A stretch of DNA of 64,000 nt from Arachnopeziza araneosa (taxonomy: Eukaryota > Ascomycota > Leotiomycetes > Helotiales > Arachnopezizaceae), in the NCBI GenBank assembly GCA_003988855.1, contig QYAI01000112.1, positions 1-64,000 on the forward strand, given 5' to 3'. How positions within the stretch are numbered: the first letter of the stretch is position 1; each line of letters starts with the position of its first letter. Below the pieces are notes generated by a model. That model saw nothing but the letters and a program-made list of their open reading frames with translations. It was not told the DNA's origin and searched no databases. Below are positions 34,359 through 46,600 of this stretch, one piece after another. Both the position numbers and the translations under genes were made by a program.

Positions 34359-35584
34359 TCATCCTCTATTTAGAGTGTTTCCAGAGCCCCTACAAAAGTT
34401 AGCGTTATAGCGATGATTAAAAAAATAAACTTACTTTGGATTTGCTTCTACATACTCGTCCCATTCCCTAGCTTTCATTATTTCCTCATCTGCTTTCTCC
34501 AAATTATCTTCATCTGGCTCAGGACTTAACCCACTTGCTTCTCCACCTCCTTCAATGATTCCACCTCTAGCCTTTTCTTCTTCTAGGTACTCGTCGATTG
34601 TCATTGTTGGCAGGTTATGACCCGATCTAAACACTCCATCCTTGACCGTCTTCCTACTGTCGAGTAATGTGAACGGCCTCAACGGCTTACCACCGGAATT
34701 CAATATCGGGCCCGTATTTGTTAAAGCAGACAACCTATCCCGAATATCCAGGCGGTCAGAATATCCTCCATTTTTATCCTCTAAACCCATTCGTTCTCTA
34801 TAATCCCGCTCGAGAGTTTCAACGCCTTGTGGTGGGGTAGGGGGTCTCATAGCCAATACTTCAAGTTCACGATTGAGGGATTCGAGAGATTGAAAAGTAT
34901 TATGGGTGGCGAGTGAGGCGTTGGCTAACAGGAGCTCACGAACTGCATCGTCGTCATTGTGGAGGTAGGAGGGATTTTGCGAGAGGAACTGTTGGGATTA
35001 GTAACCTTCTCATAACTTGTGCTTTTATCAACCGCAATCAAAATACCTCTAGCTTCTTCTTCAGCTCCTTCTCGAGCTTGAAATTAGCGATTTTTGCCGC
35101 TCGCCGGGCATTGGGATCTGTAGTTGAAATTGTAGAGAAGATAGTTGGGGATTCGGTATAGTCCTTGTAGAGCTTCTTATCAGACGTATTTAAGATTTCG
35201 TAATGGTCTAGTAGACTCAGATACTGCTCGAAAGCTTCCCGTGCCTTGTTAATGATAGCTTTTCGATCCTTGTGGGAGACTCGAAGGATCAGTTCGGCGA
35301 GGCGATAGTTAATGAGGAGATATCTTTCTTCCTATCAGCAAACCTTGTCAGAGCTGCAAACTACAGTAGACTCACTGTAGATCACTAGAAGTAAGGTCTT
35401 CAAGACTCTCATTTGGACTGAAGAGAGAAAGACGGTCTGCGAGCTTCAGACAGTCTTCATACGTCGCGATGGCGGCAGCGAGATTTTGTTGATAAGTTGT
35501 CGTGTTGCTGTCCCACGAAGACTCCAGCTCCTTTCGCTGCTTCTCCGCCGAGGCAAATAGAGATTTGATACTTTGTTCTGACAT
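34359..35584 (-). CDS. TAP42: TAP42-like regulator of type 2A phosphatases
   Basis: Four exons (35584-35376, 35323-35047, 34988-34435, 34389-34359) give 356 residues. TAP42/alpha4 proteins bind PP2A-like catalytic subunits downstream of TOR. The N-terminal helical bundle includes YLLINYRLAELILRVSHKDR and RRAAKIANFKLEKELKKKLE. The C-terminal part has the hallmark MTIDEYLEEEKARGGIIEGG and the conserved end NPKGSGNTLNRG, the last ten residues lying on a 31-base terminal exon. All introns have good donors (GTGAGT, GTATTT, GTAAGT) and phases match, so the gene looks intact. It starts 293 bases from the divergent Dicer-like gene, with which it must share a promoter region. Confidence 0.93.
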
Positions 35585-35877
35585 TGTGTCGAGTTTGTCG
35601 ATGTGTATGAAGCTCTTGGAGGGGCAATATTTTGAAGACTAGGATCGGCCCGAGGATTTCCCGCTCCGAGACACTGTTATCGACTATCGCGTCTCCCTAA
35701 TTCTCATGTACACTCATTCACACACATAATATGATACCCGTCGCGAGATCAATTGAGAATCCATTGGCCCCAAAGGGAGTTGAACTTCAAATTCTTGTAC
35801 ATTCCACCATCCTATGTCATCTGTCTGCTTGATCTTTGTTTCTCTCTTCCTCGGGCGTGCGGTGTTTGTTGTTTGCT
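35585..35877. promoter_or_regulatory. Bidirectional promoter, TAP42-like / Dicer-like
   Basis: Only 293 bases separate the two start codons. The region is unremarkable apart from pyrimidine-rich sequence near 35840. A shared promoter is inferred from the geometry. Confidence 0.45.
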
Positions 35878-38800
35878 ATGGCAGATTACCTGCAGGACCT
35901 CAGCGAGCTGGTTGAGGATCCTCTCGTGGAAGCTTTGTACCCAAGCCCTAAACTAATTGAAACCAGGCTACTTCAAGAAGGCGAGGAAAGTCTTCTTGAT
36001 CTTTCTCCCGGCCCAGTCATTTCCTCGCTGGCGTTTCTATCCAGCGAATTGCAGGCAACGCTTGAATCTCTGCAAGGCTGCAACTTCACCCTACCAAACC
36101 CAAGTTCAAGTGAGGCTGAACAGAAAGCTGATCAGTTTACCACTAAACAAACAGACACAAAGCAGAAAGAGAATTGGCATCCTCAGGTTTACAAAACGAG
36201 TCCTGGCAAAAAGAGAGCAACTCTTCAAAACTCAACGCTACTACTTCCTGTTACTATCACCTCCACCAAGCCAGAGGCCTCATTGGAAGATCATCTGGAT
36301 GCAATCAAGAGAATTTCTTCTCCATCTCTAGCGATTCTAGCTTTGGAGCCCACGACCTCATCTGAACCTGACATCAGTGATGTTGAGATCGTTTCTCAGG
36401 CACTGACTCTATCTAGTCCATCTTCCCTTCCTGATTCCACCAAACCCCTCCTTCTCGACCAAGGTGTTACTGATCAAGCCCTCCCTCCGCCAACTACTTT
36501 ACATCTCAATAAATCTCACAACATTCCACTTGATCAACGCAGCCCCCGTTCTTCTTCCACCGATCACTCAAGTTTTCGGCAGCTGTGGTTGATGGCTGGC
36601 CCAAAGAGAGCGCATTCCCCCGCGGTGGCGGAATCTCAATCGAAGCAGCAACGAATTGGATCCCCAATTCCTTCCAAGATGGCTTTACCACCAATTGGAG
36701 ATGACCATCAAGCTCCTGTTCTCGCGACCCGAACCACTGAAGCTGTCATTGCGGACCTAAAAGGATTCGCACTCTCTTCTTCCACCTTCTCTTCCAAACA
36801 AAATCCCTCCCATATTAGCCATCACTTGGACGTCGCCACCACTCACTCTACAGATCTGCCGGAGCTGTCATTTGACGAACAGCAACCGCCTAAGCATCCA
36901 GAGGTTAATGACCCAGATCAGGACGAAGATGACTCTGAAGATGAACCTGAAGCAGTACCCAAACCCCGCAAGATCACTGAACGCAAGCGTAAGCAAAATG
37001 CTGTTGCTGATAGCTTCATGAACGCGTACAATTTGAAGATTGCAAAGGAGGCTAACACGGTCCGACCCGAGGACGAGTCACAGCAGTCCACACGATGGCT
37101 CATCCATCAGTCCGAGAATCGAAAGATCATCTCCTCTCCGCGTGAGTATCAAGTTGAGCTCTTTAATAGAGCTTTGGAAAGAAACATCATTGCTGTTCTT
37201 GATACAGGTTTGTTTCTTAGTCTTCGTCAAGAGAGTGCTAACCATTCAAGGCTCTGGTAAGACTCTGATTGCTGTCTTGTTGTTGAGACATATTCTCGCT
37301 CAAGAATTAGAGGACAGAGCAATGGGGAAGCACCGACGTATCTCTTTCTTCTTGGTAAGCTCCAAGTTCCAAAGTCATGATCTAAAGCTGACTTGAGCAG
37401 GTTGATTCCGTTCAACTTGTCTTTCAGCAACATGCTGTCCTTAAAACTAATCTCGATTACTCTATGAATATGTTTTATGGTGCACAGGGTTGCGACCTGT
37501 GGAGCAAAGGCTTGTGGCAAAAGCATTTTTCGGAGAACATGGTGATTGTTTGTACAGCAGAGGTGCTTCGTCAATGTCTTCACCATTCCTTCATCACTAT
37601 CGATCAAATTAATCTTCTCATCTTCGATGAAGCTCATCATGCTAAGAAGGATCACCCTTACGCCCGCATAATCAAGGACTTTTATGCGCAACAACCCACT
37701 GGTTCACTTGTACCAAAGATCTTCGGCATGACTGCATCCCCAATCGATGCTCGGGTTGACGTCAAAAAGGCTGCTGCGGAACTTGAGGGTATTTTGAACT
37801 GTGAAATTGCAACTGCAGAGGATGCGAGCTTGCTGAAGTATGCTGATAATAATACGGAGACTCGAACGGAAGACGTCGCTAGATATGCCACTTTGGGTCC
37901 GAGATTTGAAACTCCTCTGTACAAGGAGATGCTCTCTCGGTTCAAGGCCAATCCCATCCTAAACAAACCTTTGCAGTGGTCTAAGGAGGCATCCAGAGAA
38001 CTTGGAGCATGGTGTTCTGATCGACTTTGGCAATCTTGTTTTGGTGAGCAAGAAGTATTGAAATTGCTTGCGAAGACTGAACGCCAATACCATACAAAGA
38101 AAGTTCAAGCTCCTCTCGCCATCCTTGAAAAGAGCAAGTCTCTCATTATGGAAGCTAGAAATATCGTCAAGGCACATAACTTTGAGCCTCCGGATTTTGA
38201 GGAGGATGCAAAAGTTTCCAGCAATCTCTCATCGAAAGTTCTTTTACTTATCTCATACCTGCGACGTCGATTTGAACGTCCGACTCAAGACAAGTGTATT
38301 GTCTTCGTCCAGCGAAGATATACAGCCCTCATACTTGCTGAATTATTCTCCCATTCAGCCATCAAGACCCTATACCTCTCCGTTGGATCTTTGATTGGCA
38401 CCAGCGTTGGCAATGTGGGCGATTTGAATTTCTCTTTCCATGAACAAACCCTCACGATGCGTGACTTTCGAACGGGCAAGATCAATTGTCTCTTTGCAAC
38501 ATCAGTGGCTGAAGAAGGTCTCGACGTTCCTGAATGTAACTTGATTATTCGATTTGACTTATACACTACTCTCATCCAGTACATTCAATCTCGAGGCCGG
38601 GCTCGTCAAGCAAACTCTAAATACATTCATATGTATGAGGACAGAAACCAGGAGCAGATGCAAATGATCAAGGAGGTTCGGAAAAATGAAAACATTTTGA
38701 AGGAATTTTGCAAAGCTCTTCCAGCAGATCGAAAGTTGATGGGCAACAGCTTTGATATGGACTATTTTCTGTCGAAAGAAAAATCAAATCGAGTTCTCAC

Positions 38801-41598
38801 CATTTCGTCGACGGGCGCTAAATTGAACTACAAGATAAGCCTGACTGTGTTGGCGAACTTTGTCGATAAGCTACCTCGTAACCAAGAGACCAACGTTCAA
38901 CCAGAATACATCATGACCATTCTGAACAAAAAATTTGTTTGCGAGGCAATTCTTCCAGAGAACTCTCCCATTCGAGGAGCTGTAGGTCATCCTGCGAATA
39001 CCAAACAGGTTGCAAAGTGCTCTGCAGCATTCGAAACCTGCGTGAAGCTTGTCAGTGGAAAGTACTTGGACGAACACCTTCTTCCCATATTCACAAAAAA
39101 GCTTCCTGCCATGCGAAATGCGGTGCTAGCTGTTGACTCGAAGAAGAGAGAAGCTTATGATATGAAGGTCAAACCAAAGATGTGGTCTATCGGTGGCATC
39201 CCTGAGAAGCTCTTTGTCACTATCCTACGCCTTGAAAATCCAGGCGCTATCGGCCGCATATCACAACCTTTGGCCATATTGACCAGGTCTCTACTGCCAA
39301 AACTTCCCGCATTCTTTCTTCATTTTGGCAATGATCAGCACTCATCGGTTGAGTGCGTGACACTCTCTGAACCTCTCTGGGTTTCGCCTGAGGTGATTAA
39401 GCAGATAGACACCTTCACTCGGTCTCTATTTGATGACGTTTTCAGCAAGCTATACGAATCTGATGTATCAAAGATGCCCTACTTTTTGGTTCCAATTGAT
39501 TCTGAGGCTACCCTTCAATGTGTCTCAAATGCTTCCAGGATCATTGACTGGAAAATTCTAGAGGCTGTTGAAGAATGGCAGTACAGGTGGAGCGAGACCT
39601 ACTGGGACAACAAAGCATGGCAGACGGAGTCGGATGTGTCTTTATCTGACAAGTTTATAGTCGATCCCTATGATGGATCGCGAAAGCTATGGTCTGTTGG
39701 AGTCACTAACGAACATAAGCCCTTGGACCCCGTTCCAGCTGGTATGGCTCCTCGTAAGGGGACCCGTAAGAACAATGATAATATTATGGAATATAGCTGT
39801 AGCTTATGGGCCAAGGCGAGAGCTCGACGCACGTTCGATCCGGACCAACGTGTTTTTGAGGCTGAGTATATTTCTCTACGCCGAAATCTTCTAGATGAGT
39901 TTGAAAAGTCGGAAGAAGAAACTCCGAAGAAGTGTTTCATTATTTTGGAGCCACTTAAGATATCTCCTGTTAGTTGTTGGTTCTAAGCCTGGTCATTGCT
40001 AATTTAAATAGCTTCCTGCAACCGTTGTCGCCATGGCATATGTATTCCCGGCTATTATCCATCGCATAGAGTCTTATATTATTGCTTTGGAGGCATGCGA
40101 AATGCTTCATCTTGATATCCGTCCGGACTTGGCATTGGAAGCTGTTACTAAGGATTCAGACAACACAGACGAGCATGACGCGGAGAAGATCAACTTTCAA
40201 CGTGGAATGGGAAATAATTATGAGCGTCTTGAGTTCCTTGGCGATTGTTTCTTAAAGATGGCTACTTCCATCTCCTTGTTTGGTATCAAGCCAGAGAGCG
40301 ACGAATATGAGTATCACGTTGAACGTATGTTGCTAATTTGCAACAAGAATCTCAAGAATGTCGCTGTTAAACTTAAACTCTACGAGTTTATCCGCTCAAA
40401 TGGATTCGGTCGTCGAGCTTGGTATCCCGAAGGTCTTGTCTTGCTAAAAGGAAAGACAAAAGCAGCACCGAATTCTCATAAGCTTGGGGATAAGACAATT
40501 GCCGATGTCAGCGAAGCACTAATTGGCGCCGCTCTGCTCAGCCATTATGAATCCAAGAGCATGGATTGCGCTGTCAGAGCCGTCTCAGAACTGGTCTCTG
40601 CGGAGAATCACAAAATCACTAAATTCTCTGATTACTACAAACTGTACCAAAAGCCCAAGTATCAAACTGCGCTTACTACCGAGGAACAAAAGCATGTAGC
40701 AGCTTCGGTGGAGCAAGAGGGCCATTACCGCTTCAAGTATCCGCGCTTATTGCAATCAGCCTTCACTCATCCTTCGTACCCATATTCCTGGGGACATATT
40801 CCTAGTTATCAACGTCTTGAGTTTTTGGGAGACTCTTTGCTTGATATGGTTTGTGTCAACTATCTTTTCCATAACTTCCCCGACAAGGATCCTCAATGGC
40901 TGACTGAGCACAAAATGGCAATGGTTTCGAATCAGTTCTTGGGCGCTCTTTGCGTACATCTGGGATTTCATCGTCACCTTCGTCTCTTCAATCCAGCTTT
41001 TCAGAAGCAGATTACTGATTATGAAACTGATATAATCGAGGCTCGACATCAAGTCGAGCAAGATGCTGTTCGACTTGGAAAATCCCCTGTAGATTGCATG
41101 CCCGATTATTGGACCTCCGTCAGCCAGCCGCCAAAGTGTCTACCTGATATCATCGAGGCTTATATTGGTGCCATCTTTGTCGACTCCGAGTTTGACTACT
41201 CTGAGGTAGAACGCTTCTTTGAGATGCATATCAAGTGGTACTTCAATGATATGTCGATCTACGATACCTACGCCAATAAGCACCCTACAACATTCCTGAC
41301 CAATTTCTTACAGACCAACATGGGCTGTATGGATTGGAGCCTGACAACTCGAGAAATTCCAAGCATTGATGGAAGTAAGCCTCTTGTCGTTGCGATGCTT
41401 GTTCTCCATGGCAAAGTCGTTGCCCATACTCATGCTGAGACCTCCCGTCATGCAAAAGTAAATGCAGCGAAGCAAGCTGTGAGAAAGTTAGAAGGTTTAG
41501 GCTTACCAGATTTTCGAGATCGATATTGTTGTAATTGCAAGCTGGAGGACTTGCAGGATGCGGAGGAAATGGAGCATTTACATGGCACTGCAATTTGA
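35878..41598 (+). CDS. dcl1: Dicer-like protein 1
   Basis: Four exons (35878-37207, 37251-37354, 37401-39968, 40012-41598) give about 1862 residues. It cuts double-stranded RNA into small RNAs for silencing. Order of domains: a Ser/Thr/Pro-rich disordered N terminus (1-400), helicase with Walker A GSGKT (444-448) split by intron 1 and DEAH at 554-557 (FDEAHHAKKDHPYARI, the DCL1-type box), helicase C (SRGRARQANS), and a Dicer dimerisation domain (about KISLTVLANFVDKLP). RNase IIIa follows (NYERLEFLGD near 1403, KTIADVSEALIGA near 1495), then RNase IIIb (YQRLEFLGDSLL near 1600, LPDIIEAYIGA near 1712), and a C-terminal dsRNA-binding region with Cys residues (YCCNCK). All metal-binding acids appear present. 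It is longer than usual DCL1 proteins because of the N terminus. Start chosen at the first in-frame ATG. Confidence 0.95.
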
Positions 41599-42734
41599 GT
41601 GAATAAAACATTGAGTCCGACTTACGAATGGATCCTAGATGGCCTTGATACGTCTATCAAGAAAATTGCTCGCTTGTTTGTTGCTTTGGCGTTGCTGGGT
41701 TATGAAACATGGGTCATAAGTGGGCAGAATAGAGACTTATGAATGATGGTATTGCTAGATGCTGCAGATAACCGATAGAGAGTCTCAAGGTAATTCTTTC
41801 ATTCATGTAGAATAATGATGTGTTAGTGCTCTTCAAGTGAGATTACCCTTTGACAATTTTTCTCAAATTTCCAAAATTTCTCAGTTGCCTAAACTAAAAC
41901 TAAAGTAACTTGTCCCTCGCTTCTAAGTGCATATTTGAAGAATGGTGGTTTATTGTCCAACAGAGCCGACTAAAACTCTCCTATATCTCAAGCATCGTTT
42001 ACGAAATCTAGGTGATGTTGATTGCGGATGAGTTATCACTTACGGGTCTTATAGAATTTTTTTTACTACTGCTTTTGAGACGGATATAGTACTAGCTTGT
42101 ATTGTGTTGCGTTGGCTAGGTTGGTGTCATCTGGATACATTGGAGGTGTGAAGTTTTGTAGACACTTTCAGCTGTGAAAGGGCTGAGTATGAAGAGGAGA
42201 GTTTTGCTGGATATCAAAGGATACGAATAGATGAGATGAGATGTTCTGCTCATGCGTGCCGAGAATTGGGGGATGTATCTTGTCTAGGCGCGAGCGGAGC
42301 TTTTGTGCTTGTGGCTGTCTTGACGGGTGACTACTGGTTGGGGTGTGTTGGTTTGGGGTACGGAATGGTGGTAGTGTGATTCTATTTACATTGGGGTGGG
42401 CGTGGATAGAAGTGGAGGAGACTAAAGAGAGATGGGAGGTGGGTAATTTGAAGAGATAGGGAGGATCTTCACATGAGTAGCTTTGAGAAATTGTTGCAGG
42501 TGGTGTTGTGAATATGATACTGGAGGAACTATATTGTGGAGAAGCATGAAAGTGGAAAGGTATTTATCTTTGTTATGTCTAATTCAGTTATTGATTGAGG
42601 TCTGTGACTAGCCTGAAATGCCTTCTTCTTAAATGGCTTGAGCAAAGACTTGTTGATCAAAGCTGTTTATTATCAATCTCGCAGGCTATATCGCAGCAAA
42701 AATGTGGACGTATGAAACGTATCTTCACTTTTGC
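41599..42734. other. Intergenic between convergent genes
   Basis: A 1.1-kb spacer between the 3' ends of the Dicer-like and BTB genes. G/T-rich tracts at 42280-42430 are the only compositional feature. No gene seen. Confidence 0.4.
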
Positions 42735-43806
42735 CTAAAGCTTCTTGCGCTGATTCTTCATGTACCGAATATGTCTTTCGAGGACTGTTGATCGAATATC
42801 GAGCTTATCAATGGCGAATGTCTCTTTGAGATTCATTAGGTTACATGCACTGTGGAATGCATATATCTTGAGGCCGCTCAAACGTTCTGAAAAGCTTGAT
42901 ATACTGAGCTTCGCCGAATTGGCGGTTGCTAGTCCATTGATGGATGAATACAAACCGCATCGTTCAAGTTCCTGTAGGAAAGTACCGTAGACATACACAC
43001 TGCAATCGTTCAACCCTAACTTACACTGTATTGGGCCTTTCTTTGAGTATGGAGCTAGGAGAGACTGAACTTTATCTCGGATCTTATTTATGATCTGTAA
43101 TCTAACAGAAAAGCAGATTTCTAATTGCAGGTTTCAGTAAGTTGGCAGTACGGAATCAATACTACTTACCCTCAAGGCCTGGAGGCCATATCTCGTACTG
43201 CAGTGATTGAGGATTAGTGGTAGCTGTGTCTTGTGTCGTGTCCATGATTTCAAGTTTGAGTAATATCATTTGTGATATCTTTTGAAACTCTTCTTCATTC
43301 CCAAATACAAGAGCTACCCATGATCTCTGAAGTAGTTGGCTGGTGGTTAATTTGGTAAATTTCGAGTGTTCGCTCAGCCATGCTTTCAGCCAAGGCTTCA
43401 AGAGGTGAACACAGTCGTATTTATCACAGATAATGGCAATTCCAGAAAGTTCATCTAGCGAGAGGGTATTAGGGACCTTGTTTAGTTGAAGGTGAACGAT
43501 TCGAAGTAATATCAAGAGAGCTCGTCCATTATCCTCGCTGAAGTCAACCTCTGCGACGACTTCTTCCGAACGAGTCTGTTTCTTTCGATTACGGCCATCT
43601 TCTGGCGTCAAATCCTCTCTCACCACCTTTGGTAGTCTCCCCCATGGCTCATAGAAAAATTTCTTCCAGACTGGGCTGGCAATTGCCATCGCGTGAGGAG
43701 ATACCATTCCGATGATGCGTTCACCGTCATACGTCGCGATCAGACGTACGCCGTCACTGTCGAATACGAAAGGATGAGAAGTGGTGATTGGCCAAGTTGA
43801 AGACAT
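42735..43806 (-). CDS. BTB-like domain protein
   Basis: Two exons (43806-43170, 43120-42735) give 340 residues. The junction (GTAAGT donor, GCAATTAG acceptor) is in phase and reads GLEEICFSVRLQIINKIRDK. The N-terminal part (FVFDSDGVRLIATYDGERII and MVSPHAMAIASPVWKKFF) is the BTB/POZ pattern seen in many Leotiomycetes-type and other ascomycete proteins, followed by a linker and a helical region (LSGIAIICDKYDCVHLLKPW). Exon 2 carries a C-terminal Leu-rich part. There is no catalytic motif; such proteins are likely interaction adaptors. It is unrelated in detail to the tandem BTB pair at 30-34 kb. Confidence 0.82.
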
Positions 43807-44791
43807 CGTCTGGAAGTGAGATGTAGACTTTCGGCTTTTGTGGGCGCACCGCTGAAGAAATCATGCACTTATTGAAAAGTTGATCTTCTTGAAAAAGGTG
43901 AGGATGGGTAATTATTGGCGCTGTGGTCAAAGGAGTTTGAGGTTGATAGATCGAAGGAGCCGAGAATGCTCTTTTAAATTCATCAATGCAAAACTGATGC
44001 TGATGAATTCTTTGTTGACATCCGCACGCCTTCCATTCTCGCTGAGTGGACTGACTGTCTTGACTTCGAGTTCAAGCAGAACAAACATCTTTCTCGAATC
44101 AGCACAGAACTTCCACCAACTTTAATGAATCCTTCGATATTCTAAAGACCATTGTATCTCTATGGGCGTGACTGCTTGCTTTGGTTTCGTTCATAGACTC
44201 TCGTCGGGAGTCTAGGCTGGGGAGAATTTAAAGTCTTGTTCGCCCTCAGAGAGTTGACAATACTGGATCAGATTTGGTGTACTTCTTGAAATGGATGAAC
44301 ACTGAACCACCAAGACTGATCCTCTCTCTGCCCGCGCAAAAGCCAATTGACGCATCTGACGTGACTAATGGTCATGATGAGATTCAACCTTTGAAATTCC
44401 CAAAAAGAAGTTCATCACTAGATTCAATTGTGATTGAGGAACCTTTTAGACGATTTACAGGATTTGTGGCTATCATGCAATTAGCATCTTACGTTAGGAG
44501 CACATTGTTGACCCTCAGCATATTGAGTGGCTTTTTGATCAATTCAAATATGGTTTGTCCGAGTATATAGCCTTCAAGTTTCAACTCGGGCAGGTGCAAC
44601 CACGCGTGAACTGAGGTCATTACACTTTCTTAGTCTTGGCCCGCTTGCAACTTCTCATTTCAGAAGCCATATACTTACTTCTCTTCCATACACTCGTTAT
44701 TTATGCTACCTTAACAGCACACGCGAAACATCGTTCATCCAGTCTGTCCGTATTGCTCTACAAATATTCTACAATATCTTATCTTATCAAT
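43807..44791. promoter_or_regulatory. Divergent intergenic region, BTB gene / hexose transporter
   Basis: This lies between two divergent start codons (985 bases). A 98-codon open stretch at 44274-44570 has no recognisable character. The 44650-44790 part is the pyrimidine-rich leader of the transporter. Confidence 0.4.
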
Positions 44792-46600
44792 ATGTGTTGC
44801 TGCAAAAGGAAAAAGACCAATGCAGCAGAGGCTTCCAGCCTCGATGCAGAAAATAGCAGTCGACAAATACAATTGCCGCCTGTTCCAAGTATCAAAGTTG
44901 ACAAACCTCCGAAAGAACGAGTCACTCCATTGGCTTTTCTTCTTTGTTCTATAGCATCAATTGGTGGTTTCATGTTCGGATACGAGTCTGGCCAAATCTC
45001 TGGTATTGAGAGCTTCCCGCATCCATTTCCCCATTCTGACAACTATGCAGGTTTTTTGGAGATGCCTGACTTCTGCCAACGATTTGCCATCTTTAATCTC
45101 GTTACAGGTTGTGAATTCTCGGATATTCATCAAGGCACAATTGTTGGGTTGCTTTGCATCGGAACCCTCGTTGGTTGTCTCGCCAGTGGATTCATCTGCG
45201 ATAAAATCGGCCGTCGATACACGATATCCTCATCTGCCTTCTTCTACATCATCGGCGTCATGATTGAAATTACAAGTGATGAACGTTGGATCCAGTTTGC
45301 CATGGGTCGAATGGTTGCAGGCATGGGAATTGGCGCTCTCAGTACCAGTGTTCCTATGTACCAATCGGAAAGTGTTCCCAAGGGTATCCGAGGTGCAATG
45401 GTCAGCTCGTATCAACTACTAATTACGTTGGGTATCTTCTCAGCATATATGGTGTGTTATTGAAACGGTTGTTGAGAAGGACCAAGCTGATTCTCGCAGA
45501 TCAATTTCGGAACTTCGAAACTCCAAGGCGATATTCAGTGGAGACTTCCAAACGGCCTCTCAGCACTCTGGGCAGTCATTCTTGGAATTGGTATTTTATT
45601 TCTTCCAGAGTCCCCTCGCTATGCATACCGTGTCGGCCGCATCGACGAAGCTCGCAAGAATATGGGTCGCCTTTATGGTTGTAACCCCTTCGCAGCTTCT
45701 ATCGAAGAGGAGATTCGAGAAATTGAAGAAAAACTTCAAACTGAACGTGCAAGTGGTAATCACCCTTGGTATGAAGTATTTACTGGTCCACGAATGCTCT
45801 ATCGTACACTTCTAGGAATGGTTCTTCAAGCTGGTCAACAACTTACCGGCGCAAATTTCTTCTTCTACTACGGCACAGTCATTTTCAAGTCAACCGGTAT
45901 CAGCGATTCCTATAAAACTTCAATCATTCTTGGGTCTGTCAATGTCGCAGCTACAATTGTTGGCATCTGGATAGTCAAGAATTGTGGACGTCGTGCCAGT
46001 CTAATGGTCGGTGCTGCCTGGATGTTCATGTGCTTCATGGTGTACTCCTTTGTCGGTTCACTTATGCTCAACCAAGAATACCCTGGGGAAACTCCCGTTG
46101 CAGGAAAAATTCTTATCGTATTTACGTGCCTCTTCATTATCGCTTTCGCCACCACTTGGGGCCCTCTTGTCTGGACTATCGTTAGTGAACTCTATCCTGC
46201 CCGCTATCGTGCTGTCGCTATGGCTCTCGCAACTTCTTCCAACTGGCTTTTCAACTTCTTGATTTCATTTTGCACTAGTTTCATCACAAACAAGCTTCAT
46301 TACTGGTATGGTCTTGTCTTCGGTACTTGCTGCTTTGTCCTCTTCTGGGTGGTTTTCTTTTTCTTGATTGAGTCTAAAGATCGCAGTCTCGAAGAGATTG
46401 ATACCATGTACCTTCTTCATGTCAACCCAATAACGAGTGCGAATTGGACCCCTCAAGATATTGCAAAAGAAAGTACCAGTGGCGCGACAACGGGTGGTCA
46501 GTCTCTGATATCGGCTGGTTTGACTCTTCCGGAGGCTGGATTAGGCGGAGATGGTTTATTGTTGAATGGAGAGAGTAGTTCGCCAGAGAGTCAAGCATAG
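44792..46600 (+). CDS. MFS hexose transporter
   Basis: Two exons (44792-45451, 45500-46600) give 586 residues with twelve predicted spans. Sugar-porter signatures are visible: FMFGYESGQISGI in the first span, GRRYTIS, VAGMGIGALSTSVPMYQSE, PESPRYAYRVGR and WGPLVWTIVSELYPARYRA. The start is the ATG of MCCCKRKK; longer upstream read-through begins only at a TTG. The N-terminal Cys-Cys-Cys cluster could be palmitoylated. The intron (GTGTGT to CTCGCAG) lies after span 4. It probably imports glucose or another hexose across the plasma membrane; specificity cannot be told. Intact by length and motif order. Confidence 0.93.

Noticed and set aside
44274..44570. 98-codon frame before the hexose transporter
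   Set aside because: No recognisable features; lies in a divergent promoter region.
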